From positions 161,463 through 209,035 of the forward strand of contig AOIR01000055.1 in assembly GCA_000337115.1 (NCBI GenBank): a DNA stretch of 47,573 bases, read 5' to 3'. The notes below the pieces were generated by a model, which saw only the letters and a list, made by a program, of their open reading frames with translations, was not told where the DNA came from and searched no databases. The position numbers and the translations under genes were made by a program. Positions 25,237 through 33,073 of the stretch are shown here, one piece after another (within the stretch, counting starts at the first letter, position 1; every line of letters starts with the position of its first letter). Source of the DNA: Natrinema thermotolerans DSM 11552 (GTDB taxonomy: Archaea; Halobacteriota; Halobacteria; Halobacteriales; Natrialbaceae).

Positions 25237-25434
25237 TGGGCCGAATTTGCGCCGGCGGGTCGAAAGCCCTTCGACCTGCGGTTCCGGCGTATTCGCTCGG
25301 ATCGATCCCGTGTGGGCACCGAATCCGGCCACCGGAGCGGCTTCATGCCGTGGCGACCCCCTCGATCAGCCACCGACGCGACCGAAACGAGATGGAGAAC
25401 GTTATTATCGTCGCTTCAGTAGTATCGGCCCTAC

Positions 25435-25611
25435 ATGGACGTCACGCAAATCGGTCTCGGGGTCGCCCTGCTGGTCATCGGGACCCTGACACTGATCGGG
25501 CCGGCCGCGATCGCCACCGGTCCGCTCGTCTATCTCGTTACCGGTGCGACGCTGCTTGTCACCGGCTACGCGCTGGTGATCGGTCTCTGGCAGACCCGCC
25601 AGCCGAACTGA
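25435..25611 (+). CDS. Small two-helix membrane protein, 58 residues
   Basis: A short frame starting with ATG at 25435 (MDVTQIGLGVALLVIG) and ending QTRQPN. Two hydrophobic segments, about residues 5-26 and 32-51, are separated by a Gly/Pro turn. The charged C-terminus after the second segment suggests both ends are cytoplasmic. The codons are strongly G/C at third positions, as in real genes here, and the gap would otherwise be an unexplained 400 bp. TTATTATCG at 25402-25410 is about 25-33 nt upstream, a good archaeal promoter for a leaderless transcript. The function is unknown. Confidence 0.65.
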   Translation: MDVTQIGLGVALLVIGTLTLIGPAAIATGPLVYLVTGATLLVTGYALVIGLWQTRQPN

Positions 25612-25649
25612 TTCTCGGCCCGAACCGGGTGTGGTTCGGGTCGGCGCGC

Positions 25650-26147
25650 TTACAGCAGGAACGTCTCGTGGCGTTCGCCCAGATCGAGGAAGGAGTCGGC
25701 GGCGTCGATGAGTTCTTCGGCCGTCGAGGACTGGAACGCCATCACCTCGACGCGGACCCCTTCGTGGCGCAAGTGCGAACACAGCCGCGAGAAGTCGCCG
25801 TCGCCCGTACAGAGGACGATCGTGTCGACGTGGTTGGCCAGCGTCACCGCGTCCAGACTCATCCCGACGTCCCAGTCGGCCTTCTTCGAACCGTCGGCGA
25901 AGGTCTTGATGTCCTTGATCTTCGGCTCGAAGCCGATGTCGATCAGTGCCTCGAAGAAGCTCTCCTCCTCCGGCGAGTCCGCGCGGATGACGTACGCGAT
26001 CGCGCGCGTGAGCTGGCGGTCCTGGACCGCCTTCTCGAGCAGGGCGGAGTAGTCGATATTGCGGCTGTGCATGCTCTGGGCAGTGTGATAGAGGTTCTGG
26101 GCGTCGACGAGGACGGCGACGCGCTGCCCAGGGTGAATTTCCGTCAT
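25650..26147 (-). CDS. NYN-domain (LabA/DUF88-like) putative ribonuclease
   Basis: A 165-residue NYN protein of the PIN-like nuclease superfamily. Acidic catalytic positions are visible in VAVLVDAQNLYHTA (near residue 15), the KADWDVGMSLD region (near 91) and LCTGDGDFSRLC (near 115). The last two are the typical motifs of LabA-like NYN proteins. The family is thought to act on RNA with Mg2+; some members are regulators. The ATG at 26147 gives MTEIHPGQRV. It is followed on the same strand by no close gene, and the HtpX gene lies 69 bp upstream in the same direction. Confidence 0.88.
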   Translation of the reverse strand: MTEIHPGQRVAVLVDAQNLYHTAQSMHSRNIDYSALLEKAVQDRQLTRAIAYVIRADSPEEESFFEALIDIGFEPKIKDIKTFADGSKKADWDVGMSLDAVTLANHVDTIVLCTGDGDFSRLCSHLRHEGVRVEVMAFQSSTAEELIDAADSFLDLGERHETFLL

Positions 26148-26216
26148 ATACTAGCATGTCGCGGGCGGCTATAAAAAATCGCGGCGTTCGAGACGGCCCC
26201 AGTGGACCTGTCGCGG

Positions 26217-27041
26217 TTACCTCCGAAGCTTCCGAATGCGCTTTTCCGTCGGCGGGTGGGTGGCAAACAGCGTCTGCAGCAGGCCCTTCTCCGAGTTGAA
26301 GATACACAGCGCGCTCATGCTGTCGTCGAGTTGGGATTCGCGACCCTGCGCACCGTTCGAGATCTTCTCGAGGGCGCGGGCGAGCGGGTCGCCGCTGCCG
26401 ATGTACTGGCGGGCGTCGTCGTCGGCGACGTACTCGCGGTACCGCGAAATCGCGAGGACGAACACCATCACGAGCATCTGGGCGATGTTCGAGATGATCA
26501 TGCCGACGATGATGCTGCCGATGTTGCGTTCGCCGCCGAACATGTAGACCATGTAGGCGACCCAGCCGACCATCATCGCGATGGAACTCCCGAAGACCAT
26601 CGCGAGGACGTCGCGGTTCTTGATGTGGGCGAGTTCGTGGGCGATAACGCCCTCGAGTTCGTCCCGCTGGAGCAGGCGGATGAGTTCGGTCGAGACGACG
26701 ACGTAGCTCTTGCCCTTCCGGCCGGTCGCGAAGGCGTTGGGGACGCCCATATCCATGACCATCAGCGTGGGCTTTTCGATGCCCATGTCGCGACAGAGCG
26801 ACTCCGTCATCCGATGGACCTCCTGATACTGGCCGTCCTCGGGCATCTCCTCGGCGCGTCTCGTGGCCGACCAGGTCCCGATCTTGTACTGGATGGCCGG
26901 GAGGACGAGCAGGCCGAGCCCGACGAGCGGCCACGCGCCGACCCCGAACATCGCCAGGCCGAAGGCGCCGACGAGCATGTAGAACGCGAACAGGATCGAG
27001 CCGACGATCGCCATTCGCACTTTCAATCCGAAATTCGTCAT
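26217..27041 (-). CDS. htpX: HtpX zinc metalloprotease
   Basis: A 274-residue M48B membrane protease. Two N-terminal hydrophobic helices (about residues 10-52) precede the catalytic motif HELAH at 135-139, then two more helices. The third ligand is expected in YREYVADDDARQY near 202. The central PNAFATGRKGKSYVVVST stretch is the family signature. The protein is of normal HtpX length and should degrade damaged membrane proteins with the active site in the cytoplasm. GTAACTTATC on the minus strand (27066-27075) lies about 25-34 nt upstream and fits a leaderless start at 27041. A longer paralogue is encoded at 13677-14903. Confidence 0.93.
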   Translation of the reverse strand: MTNFGLKVRMAIVGSILFAFYMLVGAFGLAMFGVGAWPLVGLGLLVLPAIQYKIGTWSATRRAEEMPEDGQYQEVHRMTESLCRDMGIEKPTLMVMDMGVPNAFATGRKGKSYVVVSTELIRLLQRDELEGVIAHELAHIKNRDVLAMVFGSSIAMMVGWVAYMVYMFGGERNIGSIIVGMIISNIAQMLVMVFVLAISRYREYVADDDARQYIGSGDPLARALEKISNGAQGRESQLDDSMSALCIFNSEKGLLQTLFATHPPTEKRIRKLRR

Positions 27042-27382
27042 GGCTGACTCTAGACAACGACTCGGGATAAGTTACGCGGATTCATGTGTCAGACCGACTC
27101 ACCCACAGCGATCGGGTCGGTCGAAGACACAACGGCTAAGTCGGTTCGGTTCAGTCTCCCGGGTATGCGTCACGTCGCTCGCTCGAGGCTCGAACCCACC
27201 GTGAGCGGCGTCGCCCCCCGTTTTTCGAAACGTAAACGCGCCTGCGAGTGCTCGCGGCGGGCGTAGCGCCCCCGTCCCGGGCACGCTTCGACCGCGCGTG
27301 ATCGATTATAACGACCGATCGGAACCGATAGGACCTCCCGATCGGAGTTCGACACACGACTCAACGACACCACCACCATCAC
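27042..27382. other. Intergenic region between htpX and dapA
   Basis: No gene is seen in 341 bp. The left part holds the htpX promoter; the middle (about 27150-27290) is GC-rich with a GGGGGCG/CGCCCCC-like pairing around 27265. The right part holds the dapA promoter and two CCGATCGG sites. A stretch with GGTTCGAGCC on the minus strand near 27185 recalls a tRNA T-arm, but no cloverleaf can be drawn. Confidence 0.5.
27304..27345 (+). promoter_or_regulatory. dapA promoter with paired CCGATCGG sites
   Basis: GATTATAACG (27304-27313) is the best TATA box before the lysine cluster, predicting transcription from about 27335. The self-complementary octamer CCGATCGG occurs twice, at 27315-27322 and 27338-27345, with centres 23 bp apart. 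The pair thus brackets the predicted start site. An operator or mRNA hairpin is inferred. Confidence 0.45.
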
Positions 27383-28306
27383 ATGACTGCTATCGACCTT
27401 TCGGGCGTCTTTCCGGCGATGTGTACGCCCTTCGACAGCGACGAACGGATCGACTTCGAAACGCTTCGGACCGACGCCCAGCGACTCGAGACCGCGGGCG
27501 TCGACGGGCTCGTCCCGGTCGGCTCGACCGGTGAATCGGCGACGCTGACCCACGACGAACACGTTCAGGTCGTCGAGGCCGTCATCGAGGCCGTCGACGA
27601 CGTACCCGTCATCGCGGGTACCGGTTCGAACAACACCCGCGAGGCGCTGGAACTGTCCGAGCGCGCGGCCGACGCGGGCGCGGACGGCCTCCTGCTCATC
27701 TCGCCGTACTACAACAAGCCCGAACAGCGCGGACTGATCGAGCATTACCGGACGATCGCGGACGCCGTCGACCTGCCCCAGATCGTCTACAACGTCCCCT
27801 CGCGGACGGGCCGGAACATCGAACCCGACACCGCCGTCGAGCTGGCGAGCCACGAGAACATCGCGGGCTACAAGGCCGCCAGCGGTGATCTGGGCCAGAT
27901 CAGTGAGGTCGTCGAACGCACGCGTGAGGAGGACTTTGCGGTGCTGTCGGGCGACGACGGCATGACCCTCCCGACCCTCTCGGTCGGCGGCACTGGAACG
28001 ATCAGCGTCGCCGCGAACATCGAACCCGAGCGCACGTGTGCCATGGTCGGTGCGGCACTGGAGGGCGATTACGAACGCGCCAGAGAACTGCACCACGAAC
28101 TCGGCCCGCTGTTTCGCGAACTGTTCGTCGAGACCAACCCCATCCCGGTCAAGGAGGCCATGGGGATCCGGGGCTACGGGCCGGCCCGCCTGCGCTCGCC
28201 GCTGTCCCGACTGGCCGACGAGTATCGCGAGGACCTCGAGGCAGTGCTGGCCGACCTCGAGCGCGACGAGACGGACGTCGCCGATCCGGCGGAGGGTGAT
28301 CGATGA
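27383..28306 (+). CDS. dapA: 4-hydroxy-tetrahydrodipicolinate synthase
   Basis: A 307-residue class I aldolase that condenses pyruvate with aspartate semialdehyde, the first dedicated lysine/DAP step. The Schiff-base Lys164 is in IAGYKAASGD and the proton-relay Tyr136 in VYNVPSRTG. GSTGESATL near residue 45 is the pyruvate-binding loop. Length is normal. It opens the DAP cluster and overlaps dapB by ATGA (28303-28306), so the two are translationally coupled. The promoter region upstream carries paired CCGATCGG sites. Confidence 0.96.
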   Translation: MTAIDLSGVFPAMCTPFDSDERIDFETLRTDAQRLETAGVDGLVPVGSTGESATLTHDEHVQVVEAVIEAVDDVPVIAGTGSNNTREALELSERAADAGADGLLLISPYYNKPEQRGLIEHYRTIADAVDLPQIVYNVPSRTGRNIEPDTAVELASHENIAGYKAASGDLGQISEVVERTREEDFAVLSGDDGMTLPTLSVGGTGTISVAANIEPERTCAMVGAALEGDYERARELHHELGPLFRELFVETNPIPVKEAMGIRGYGPARLRSPLSRLADEYREDLEAVLADLERDETDVADPAEGDR

Positions 28307-29070
28307 CGGTCCGGCTGGGCGTCACCGGCGCGACCGGGCGAATGGGCCGGGAAGTCATCGCCGCGGCGGCGGGACGCGAGGACTGCGAGGTCGCTTTCGC
28401 AGTCAACCGCGATCCGGACAGCGAGACGATCGAGGGCGTCGACATCGAGCCCGCGGCCGAGTTCGACTCGCTGGTCACCGACCGCGAGCCGGCCGCCGTG
28501 ATCGACTTCACCGGCCCGGAGTCGGCCGTCGACTACGCCCGTGCCTGCGCCGACGCCGGCGTCGCGTTCGTCACTGGGACGACCGGCTTCGACGACGATC
28601 AGTACGAAGCCCTCGAGGACGCAAGCGAGGAGATCCCGGTCCTGCACGCGCCGAACTTCGCCCGCGGCGTGCAGGCCCTGCTCAACGTCGTCGGCGAGGC
28701 AGTCCGGAACCTGCCGGGCTACGACGTGGAACTCGTCGAGACCCATCACAACGCCAAGCGCGACGCCCCGAGCGGCACCGCCAACCGGCTGCTCGAGGAG
28801 ATCGAGGCCAACGGTGACTTCGGCGAACGCGTTCACGGCCGCGAGGGCGAGGCCCCGCGATCGGAGTCCGAAATTGGGGTCCACGCGCTTCGTGCGGGCA
28901 ACGTTACGGGCGAACACGAAATCGTCCTCGCGGACAACCACGAGGAGGTCCGGCTCACCCACCGCGCCGAGGACCGCGGGGTCTTCGCCGCGGGCGCGGT
29001 CGACGCGGCGGTCTGGATCGCTGGACAGAAGGCAGGGTGGTACGACTTCGCAGACGTGATCGGAGAATGA
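28303..29070 (+). CDS. dapB: 4-hydroxy-tetrahydrodipicolinate reductase
   Basis: A 255-residue NAD(P)H-dependent reductase. The Rossmann motif GVTGATGRMGREV is near the N-terminus; FVTGTTGFDDDQ and HAPNFARGVQALLN precede the catalytic HHNAKRDAPSGTA motif near residue 148, which holds the active-site His pair and Lys. It converts HTPA to tetrahydrodipicolinate. It overlaps dapA upstream and dapD downstream by ATGA, making a tight three-gene operon start. Confidence 0.96.
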   Translation: MTVRLGVTGATGRMGREVIAAAAGREDCEVAFAVNRDPDSETIEGVDIEPAAEFDSLVTDREPAAVIDFTGPESAVDYARACADAGVAFVTGTTGFDDDQYEALEDASEEIPVLHAPNFARGVQALLNVVGEAVRNLPGYDVELVETHHNAKRDAPSGTANRLLEEIEANGDFGERVHGREGEAPRSESEIGVHALRAGNVTGEHEIVLADNHEEVRLTHRAEDRGVFAAGAVDAAVWIAGQKAGWYDFADVIGE

Positions 29071-29903
29071 GCGCACTCGAACGCGAAATCGGCGAGCTGT
29101 GGGACCGCAAACAGGACGGCGACGTCAGCGCTGACACCGCCGGCGAGGACGAATACGCCACCCTCGAGGCCTTCCTCGACGCCCTCGAGTCCGGCGAGGT
29201 CCGGGCCGCCGAGAAGTCGGGCGACGAGTGGGAGGCAAACGAGTGGGTCAAGCAGGGGATCCTGCTGAACTTCGGCCTTCGGGAGATCCAGCAGTACGAC
29301 CACGGCGACACGACGTACAACGACGTGCTACCGCTTGCCGACGCGAGCGCGTACGGCGACCGCGGGAGCCGCAACACGCCCGACGGCACCGTCGTCCGGC
29401 AGGGCGCCCACATCGGCTCGGACTGCATCATGATGAGCCCGTCGTTCGTCAACATCGGCGCGTACGTCGGCGACGGCACGCTCGTCGACTCCTGTGACAC
29501 GGTCGGCTCCTGTGCCCAGATCGGCGATAACGTCAAACTCGGCGCGAACACCCTCATCGGCGGTGTCCTCGAGCCGGTCGAGAACGCGCCGGTCATCGTC
29601 GAGGACAACGTCTCGCTCGGTGCGGGCTGTCGCGTCACCAGCGGCTTCGTCGTCGGTGAGAACAGCGTCGTCGGCGAGAACACCCTGTTGACGCCGCGTA
29701 TCCCCGTCTACGACCTCGTCGAGGAGGAGGTTCTCTACGGCGAACTGCCCGCGGATCGGCGCGCCTTTACCCGGTTCGTCGAGTCCTCGATCAGCGACCA
29801 CGACCTCTTCGAGGGCGGTGCGTACAAGCCCGCCGTCGTGGCGACCGACCTGGAAACGGAGACGCTCGAGGCGACCGAGCGCGAGGACGCGCTTCGGGAA
29901 TAG
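29067..29903 (+). CDS. dapD: Tetrahydrodipicolinate N-succinyltransferase
   Basis: A 278-residue left-handed beta-helix acyltransferase. Hexapeptide-type repeats run from about residue 105 to 215 (VRQGAHIGSDCIMMSPSFVN, IGAYVGDGTLVDS, AQIGDNVKLGANTLIGG, VEDNVSLGAGCRV). The N-terminal helical domain (SALEREIGELWDRK) is typical of DapD. It adds succinyl from succinyl-CoA, so this organism uses the succinylase branch of the DAP pathway. The ATG at 29067 overlaps the dapB stop (ATGA). The next pathway gene, lysA, is separated from it by a vapBC pair. Confidence 0.95.
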   Translation: MSALEREIGELWDRKQDGDVSADTAGEDEYATLEAFLDALESGEVRAAEKSGDEWEANEWVKQGILLNFGLREIQQYDHGDTTYNDVLPLADASAYGDRGSRNTPDGTVVRQGAHIGSDCIMMSPSFVNIGAYVGDGTLVDSCDTVGSCAQIGDNVKLGANTLIGGVLEPVENAPVIVEDNVSLGAGCRVTSGFVVGENSVVGENTLLTPRIPVYDLVEEEVLYGELPADRRAFTRFVESSISDHDLFEGGAYKPAVVATDLETETLEATEREDALRE

Positions 29904-30013
29904 ACGAGCCGTGCCCGACGGCCTCGGACGAATCCCCGTGATCGCACTCGGTCCGGGGAAACCACAGGAGATCGTGGGAGGACTTTTGGTCGTTCCCCCA
30001 GTAGTGGATCGTA

Positions 30014-30265
30014 ATGAGCAAACGAGCCGAAGCCGACGATCGGGGTCGCATCGTCATCCCCCACGAGATCCGTGAGAGACACGGCGACCGATACCGCGTC
30101 GTCGAACTCGAGGATCGGATCGAACTGATCCCGTTGAACGACGACCCGATCGAGGGCCTCCGCGATGCCGTCGGTGACGCCTTCGACGGCAGATCGATCG
30201 ACGAGATCAAGCGCGAGGCACGCGAGAACGCTCGAACGGACGCGATAGACGACGTGAGTGACTAG
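30014..30265 (+). CDS. vapB: AbrB/MazE-type antitoxin (VapB-like)
   Basis: An 83-residue protein. Residues 1-45 form a swapped-hairpin AbrB DNA-binding domain (ADDRGRIVIPHEIRERHGD). The C-terminal tail (EGLRDAVGDAFDGRSIDEIKREARENAR) is the helical part that neutralises the toxin. It is followed six bases later by a PIN-domain gene, the usual VapBC order, and should autorepress the pair. GGACTTTTGGTCG near 29979-29991 is about 25-34 nt upstream, so the pair appears to have its own promoter inside the lysine cluster. It sits between dapD and lysA, an unusual place. Confidence 0.88.
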   Translation: MSKRAEADDRGRIVIPHEIRERHGDRYRVVELEDRIELIPLNDDPIEGLRDAVGDAFDGRSIDEIKREARENARTDAIDDVSD

Positions 30266-30271
30266 GGTCAG

Positions 30272-30652
30272 ATGATATACGCCGATACCGACTTCTTCAT
30301 CGCGTTGGTGAAAGACGACGACTGGCTGCAGGATCGGGCAGCCGAGATCGCGCTCGAGAACGACGGAGAAATCTACACCTCGCGGGCGACGCTGCTCGAA
30401 CTGCTCGTGATCTCGGACCGGTTCGAGTTCGATCGGATGGAAGCGCTCACGTCCGCGCTCGAAATCGCGACTATCCCCGAAGACGAGGACGTCCTGTTTC
30501 AGGCGGCGGACTATATGGAAGAAGACGGTCTCACAGCCTTCGATGCGTACCACGTCGCCTACGCGGAGGCAGATCCGATCGTTTCGTCGGACAAATCGAT
30601 CGACGACGTGACGGACGATCGGATCGCGATAGAAGAACGGGAATCGGAGTAG
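30272..30652 (+). CDS. vapC: PIN-domain toxin ribonuclease (VapC-like)
   Basis: A 126-residue PIN nuclease. The acidic active-site positions are visible: Asp5 and Asp7 (MIYADTDFF), Glu43 (LLELLV), Asp91 (TAFDAYHVAYA) and Asp107 (VSSDKSIDD). It should cut RNA, typically tRNA or rRNA, when released from the antitoxin encoded directly upstream. It ends 46 bp before the lysA ATG. All catalytic acids are kept, so it looks functional rather than decayed. Confidence 0.9.
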   Translation: MIYADTDFFIALVKDDDWLQDRAAEIALENDGEIYTSRATLLELLVISDRFEFDRMEALTSALEIATIPEDEDVLFQAADYMEEDGLTAFDAYHVAYAEADPIVSSDKSIDDVTDDRIAIEERESE

Positions 30653-30698
30653 CGGAGAACCCAAACGCTTGAATCCTCTCGCTCACTTTGAGGTACCA

Positions 30699-32132
30699 AT
30701 GACTGACGCCGCGGCTTCGGTGCCCGTCCGCCGCCTCTCCGACTGGGACGCGGCCGAACTACACACGCTCGTCGAGGACTACGGCTCGCCGCTGTACGTC
30801 CTCGATCTCGAGCGGGTCCGGGAGAACTACCGCCGCCTCGAGACCGCCTTTCCCGACGCCGAGATCCTGTACGCGGTGAAAGCCAACGCGCTGGGGGACG
30901 TTCTCTCGACGCTCCACGAGGCGGGGGCGGGCCTCGAGTGTGCCTCCGCCGGCGAGGTCCAGCGCGCGCTCGAGGCGGGCGCGGCCGGGTCGGAGATCCA
31001 CTACACGGCGGTCAACCCGCCGGCGCGGGATCTCGACTGGATCGTCGACGCCTGGGCCGACGAGCCGGAGCTGACCGTCACCGCCGGCTCCGCGGACACG
31101 ATCGATCGCCTCGAGGAGCGCGGCTACGATGGGCGGCTCTGTCTGCGGGTGAATCCGGGGATCGGTGCGGGTCACCACGAAAAGGTCAAAACCGGCGCGG
31201 CCGCGAAGTTCGGTATCCCCGCCGAGCGGGCCGTCGACGTGCTGACCGACGCCGCCGACCGCGGCTTCGACGTCGTCGGGATCCACGCCCACGTCGGCTC
31301 CGGCGTCTCGAGCGACCAACTCGAGGCCCACCGGGAGTTCGTCGCGCGGATGGGTGATCTCGCGCGGGACGTGAGCGAGGCGCTACGCGCCTCGGATAGC
31401 CGAACGGGGAGCGAAGCGACTCGTGAGGCGCGCGAGGCCGTCGGCGGCCTCGAGTTCGTCGACGTTGGCGGCGGCTTCGGGGTGCCCTACCGCGAGGACG
31501 AGGCCCCGCTGGATCTCGAGTCGGTTGCCAACGCGACCCGCGAGGCGCTAGGTGACGTCGACGCCGACCTGACGATCGAGCCCGGCCGCTACTTCGTCGC
31601 GGACGCGGGCGTGTTGTTGACCGAAGTGAACACGGTCAAGGAAGCCCGCGAGACGACCGTTACCGGCGTCGACGCCGGGATGACGACCCTGCTCCGGCCG
31701 GCGATGTACGACGCCTACCACCCGATCCGAAACCTGACCGCCGAGACGGCGGGCGACGGCTCGAGCGATCGCGATGCGACCGACGGCGCCGGGCGCGAGA
31801 TCGTTCCGCAGACCGTCGCCGGCCCCATCTGCGAGAGCGGCGACGTTTTCTGTGCCGAGCGTGAACTACCGGCAAGCGAACGTGCGGACATCCTCGCGAT
31901 CGGCAATGCGGGGGCCTACGGCTACGAAATGGCGAACCAGTACAACACCAGACCTCGACCCGCGTCGATCGTCCTCGCGGACGGCCAGGCGCGACTCGCC
32001 CGCCGTCGCGAGACGGTCACCGACGTGACCCGCCCCGAACGCGAGGCGCGGGGCGTCTCGGATACCTCGAGCGATGCGAGGCGCGACCGAAGTGAGCGCC
32101 TCGATGAAGGAGCGGGGCGGAACGACCCGTGA
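30699..32132 (+). CDS. lysA: Diaminopimelate decarboxylase (with inserted and appended palindromic segments)
   Basis: A 477-residue PLP-dependent decarboxylase making lysine from meso-DAP. The PLP Lys61 is in YAVKAN, the HAHVGSG motif lies near residue 205 and the VDVGGGFGVPY motif near 255. A glycine-rich phosphate site and the late CESGDVF catalytic-Cys motif are intact. Two oddities stand out. Residues ~225-245 (between GDLARD and AVGGLEF) are an extra Arg/Ser/Ala-rich stretch whose DNA holds a GAGGCGC/GCGCCTC hairpin. Residues ~453-477 are an Arg/Asp-rich tail whose DNA holds the same heptamer pair. The ATG at 30699 is chosen over one ten codons upstream. No coupling to vapC is visible, so it may have its own promoter. 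Confidence 0.94.
   Translation: MTDAAASVPVRRLSDWDAAELHTLVEDYGSPLYVLDLERVRENYRRLETAFPDAEILYAVKANALGDVLSTLHEAGAGLECASAGEVQRALEAGAAGSEIHYTAVNPPARDLDWIVDAWADEPELTVTAGSADTIDRLEERGYDGRLCLRVNPGIGAGHHEKVKTGAAAKFGIPAERAVDVLTDAADRGFDVVGIHAHVGSGVSSDQLEAHREFVARMGDLARDVSEALRASDSRTGSEATREAREAVGGLEFVDVGGGFGVPYREDEAPLDLESVANATREALGDVDADLTIEPGRYFVADAGVLLTEVNTVKEARETTVTGVDAGMTTLLRPAMYDAYHPIRNLTAETAGDGSSDRDATDGAGREIVPQTVAGPICESGDVFCAERELPASERADILAIGNAGAYGYEMANQYNTRPRPASIVLADGQARLARRRETVTDVTRPEREARGVSDTSSDARRDRSERLDEGAGRNDP
31371..31433 (+). repeat. GC palindromic segment inside lysA (in frame)
   Basis: GAGGCGC (31377-31383), a TAC loop and GCGCCTC (31387-31393), followed by GGGAGCGAAGCGACTCGTGAG. The composition matches haloarchaeal intergenic hairpin repeats rather than the flanking lysA codons. 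The same heptamer pair and a similar follow-on recur at 32078-32135. Confidence 0.5.
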
Positions 32133-32140
32133 GCGAGTCA
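32071..32140 (+). repeat. Related GC palindromic segment at the lysA 3' end
   Basis: GAGGCGC (32078-32084) and GCGCCTC (32096-32102) flank an 11-base spacer, then GGAGCGGGGCGGAACGACC and CGTGAG. It encodes the last 20 or so residues of LysA and crosses its stop codon. It has the same layout as the internal segment at 31371-31433. Confidence 0.5.
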
Positions 32141-32229
32141 CTGCGAGAGCGCGAGGCGAGCGATACTGCACCGGCGGATCGAAAGAACGACCACGACCGA
32201 GCGACCGACACCGACAACGACCAAGTACG

Positions 32230-33060
32230 ATGAGCGTCCCATTCCAGAAGTACCACGGCACCGGCAACGACTTTCTAATCATCCAGGCTGACGAGTACGT
32301 CCCCAATCGGGGTGCGCTCGCCGAACGCGAGTGCGACCGCGACGACGGCGTCGGTGCCGACGGGATCCTCTATCTCGCCCTCGAGGAGCGGTTCAACCCG
32401 CCCCGCGTCGTGATGACGCTGGTCCAGCCCGACGGCGCGACCGCGCCGATGTGTGGCAACGGCGCGCGCTGTGCGGCCGACTGGGCCATGGATCGGACCG
32501 GGGCCGACAGCGTCATGATCGACACGCAGGCCGGCACCCTGCGCGCGGACCGGACCGACGACGGGATCATCATCGAGATGGGGACCCCGACGTTCGATCC
32601 CGAGGAGGTCCCCGTCAGGGCCGACGAACCGGTCTTCGAGGAGGAGATCGAAGGCCTCGAGGTGACGATGGTCAACACCGGCGTTCCCCACGCCGTGAGC
32701 TTCGTCGACGACGTCGACGACGTCGACCTCCAGACCGTCGCGCCGCGGGTCCGCTATGCCGACGCGTTCCCCGTCGGGACGAACGTCACGATCGCCAGCC
32801 CCGACGGCGAGGGCGGCTTCGACCAGCGGACCTACGAACGCGGCGTCGAGGACGAGACCGACTCCTGTGGCACCGGTGCGGTCGCCATCGCGGTCGTCGC
32901 GCGGCGGCTCGGACTGACCGACGCCGATCCGGTCGAGGTCCGACCGCCGGGCGGGGACCTGCAGGTGAGCTTCAACGACCGGGGGAACGCGACGCTCGCC
33001 GGCCCCGTCGAACACGAGTTCGACGGCGAGGTAGCCGTCCGATCGCCGACCGAACTGTGA
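32230..33060 (+). CDS. dapF: Diaminopimelate epimerase
   Basis: A 276-residue PLP-independent epimerase converting LL-DAP to meso-DAP. Both catalytic cysteines are present: Cys75 in MCGNGARCAA and Cys213 in DSCGTGAVAIAV. The N-terminus MSVPFQKYHGTGNDFLI is the family hallmark and fixes the start at 32230; in-frame sequence upstream to 32074 is repeat-derived. It lies 97 bp after lysA and 13 bp before dapE. Confidence 0.96.
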   Translation: MSVPFQKYHGTGNDFLIIQADEYVPNRGALAERECDRDDGVGADGILYLALEERFNPPRVVMTLVQPDGATAPMCGNGARCAADWAMDRTGADSVMIDTQAGTLRADRTDDGIIIEMGTPTFDPEEVPVRADEPVFEEEIEGLEVTMVNTGVPHAVSFVDDVDDVDLQTVAPRVRYADAFPVGTNVTIASPDGEGGFDQRTYERGVEDETDSCGTGAVAIAVVARRLGLTDADPVEVRPPGGDLQVSFNDRGNATLAGPVEHEFDGEVAVRSPTEL

Positions 33061-33073
33061 ACGGGAGCCATCG

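Noticed and set aside
13677-27041. The two HtpX-like proteases as a recent duplication
   Set aside because: Their lengths, N-terminal regions and sequences outside the HELAH motif differ strongly, so they are old paralogues.
27160-27300. Possible tRNA (GGTTCGAGCC-like T-arm on the minus strand)
   Set aside because: No acceptor stem, anticodon arm or D-arm of suitable length can be drawn around it.
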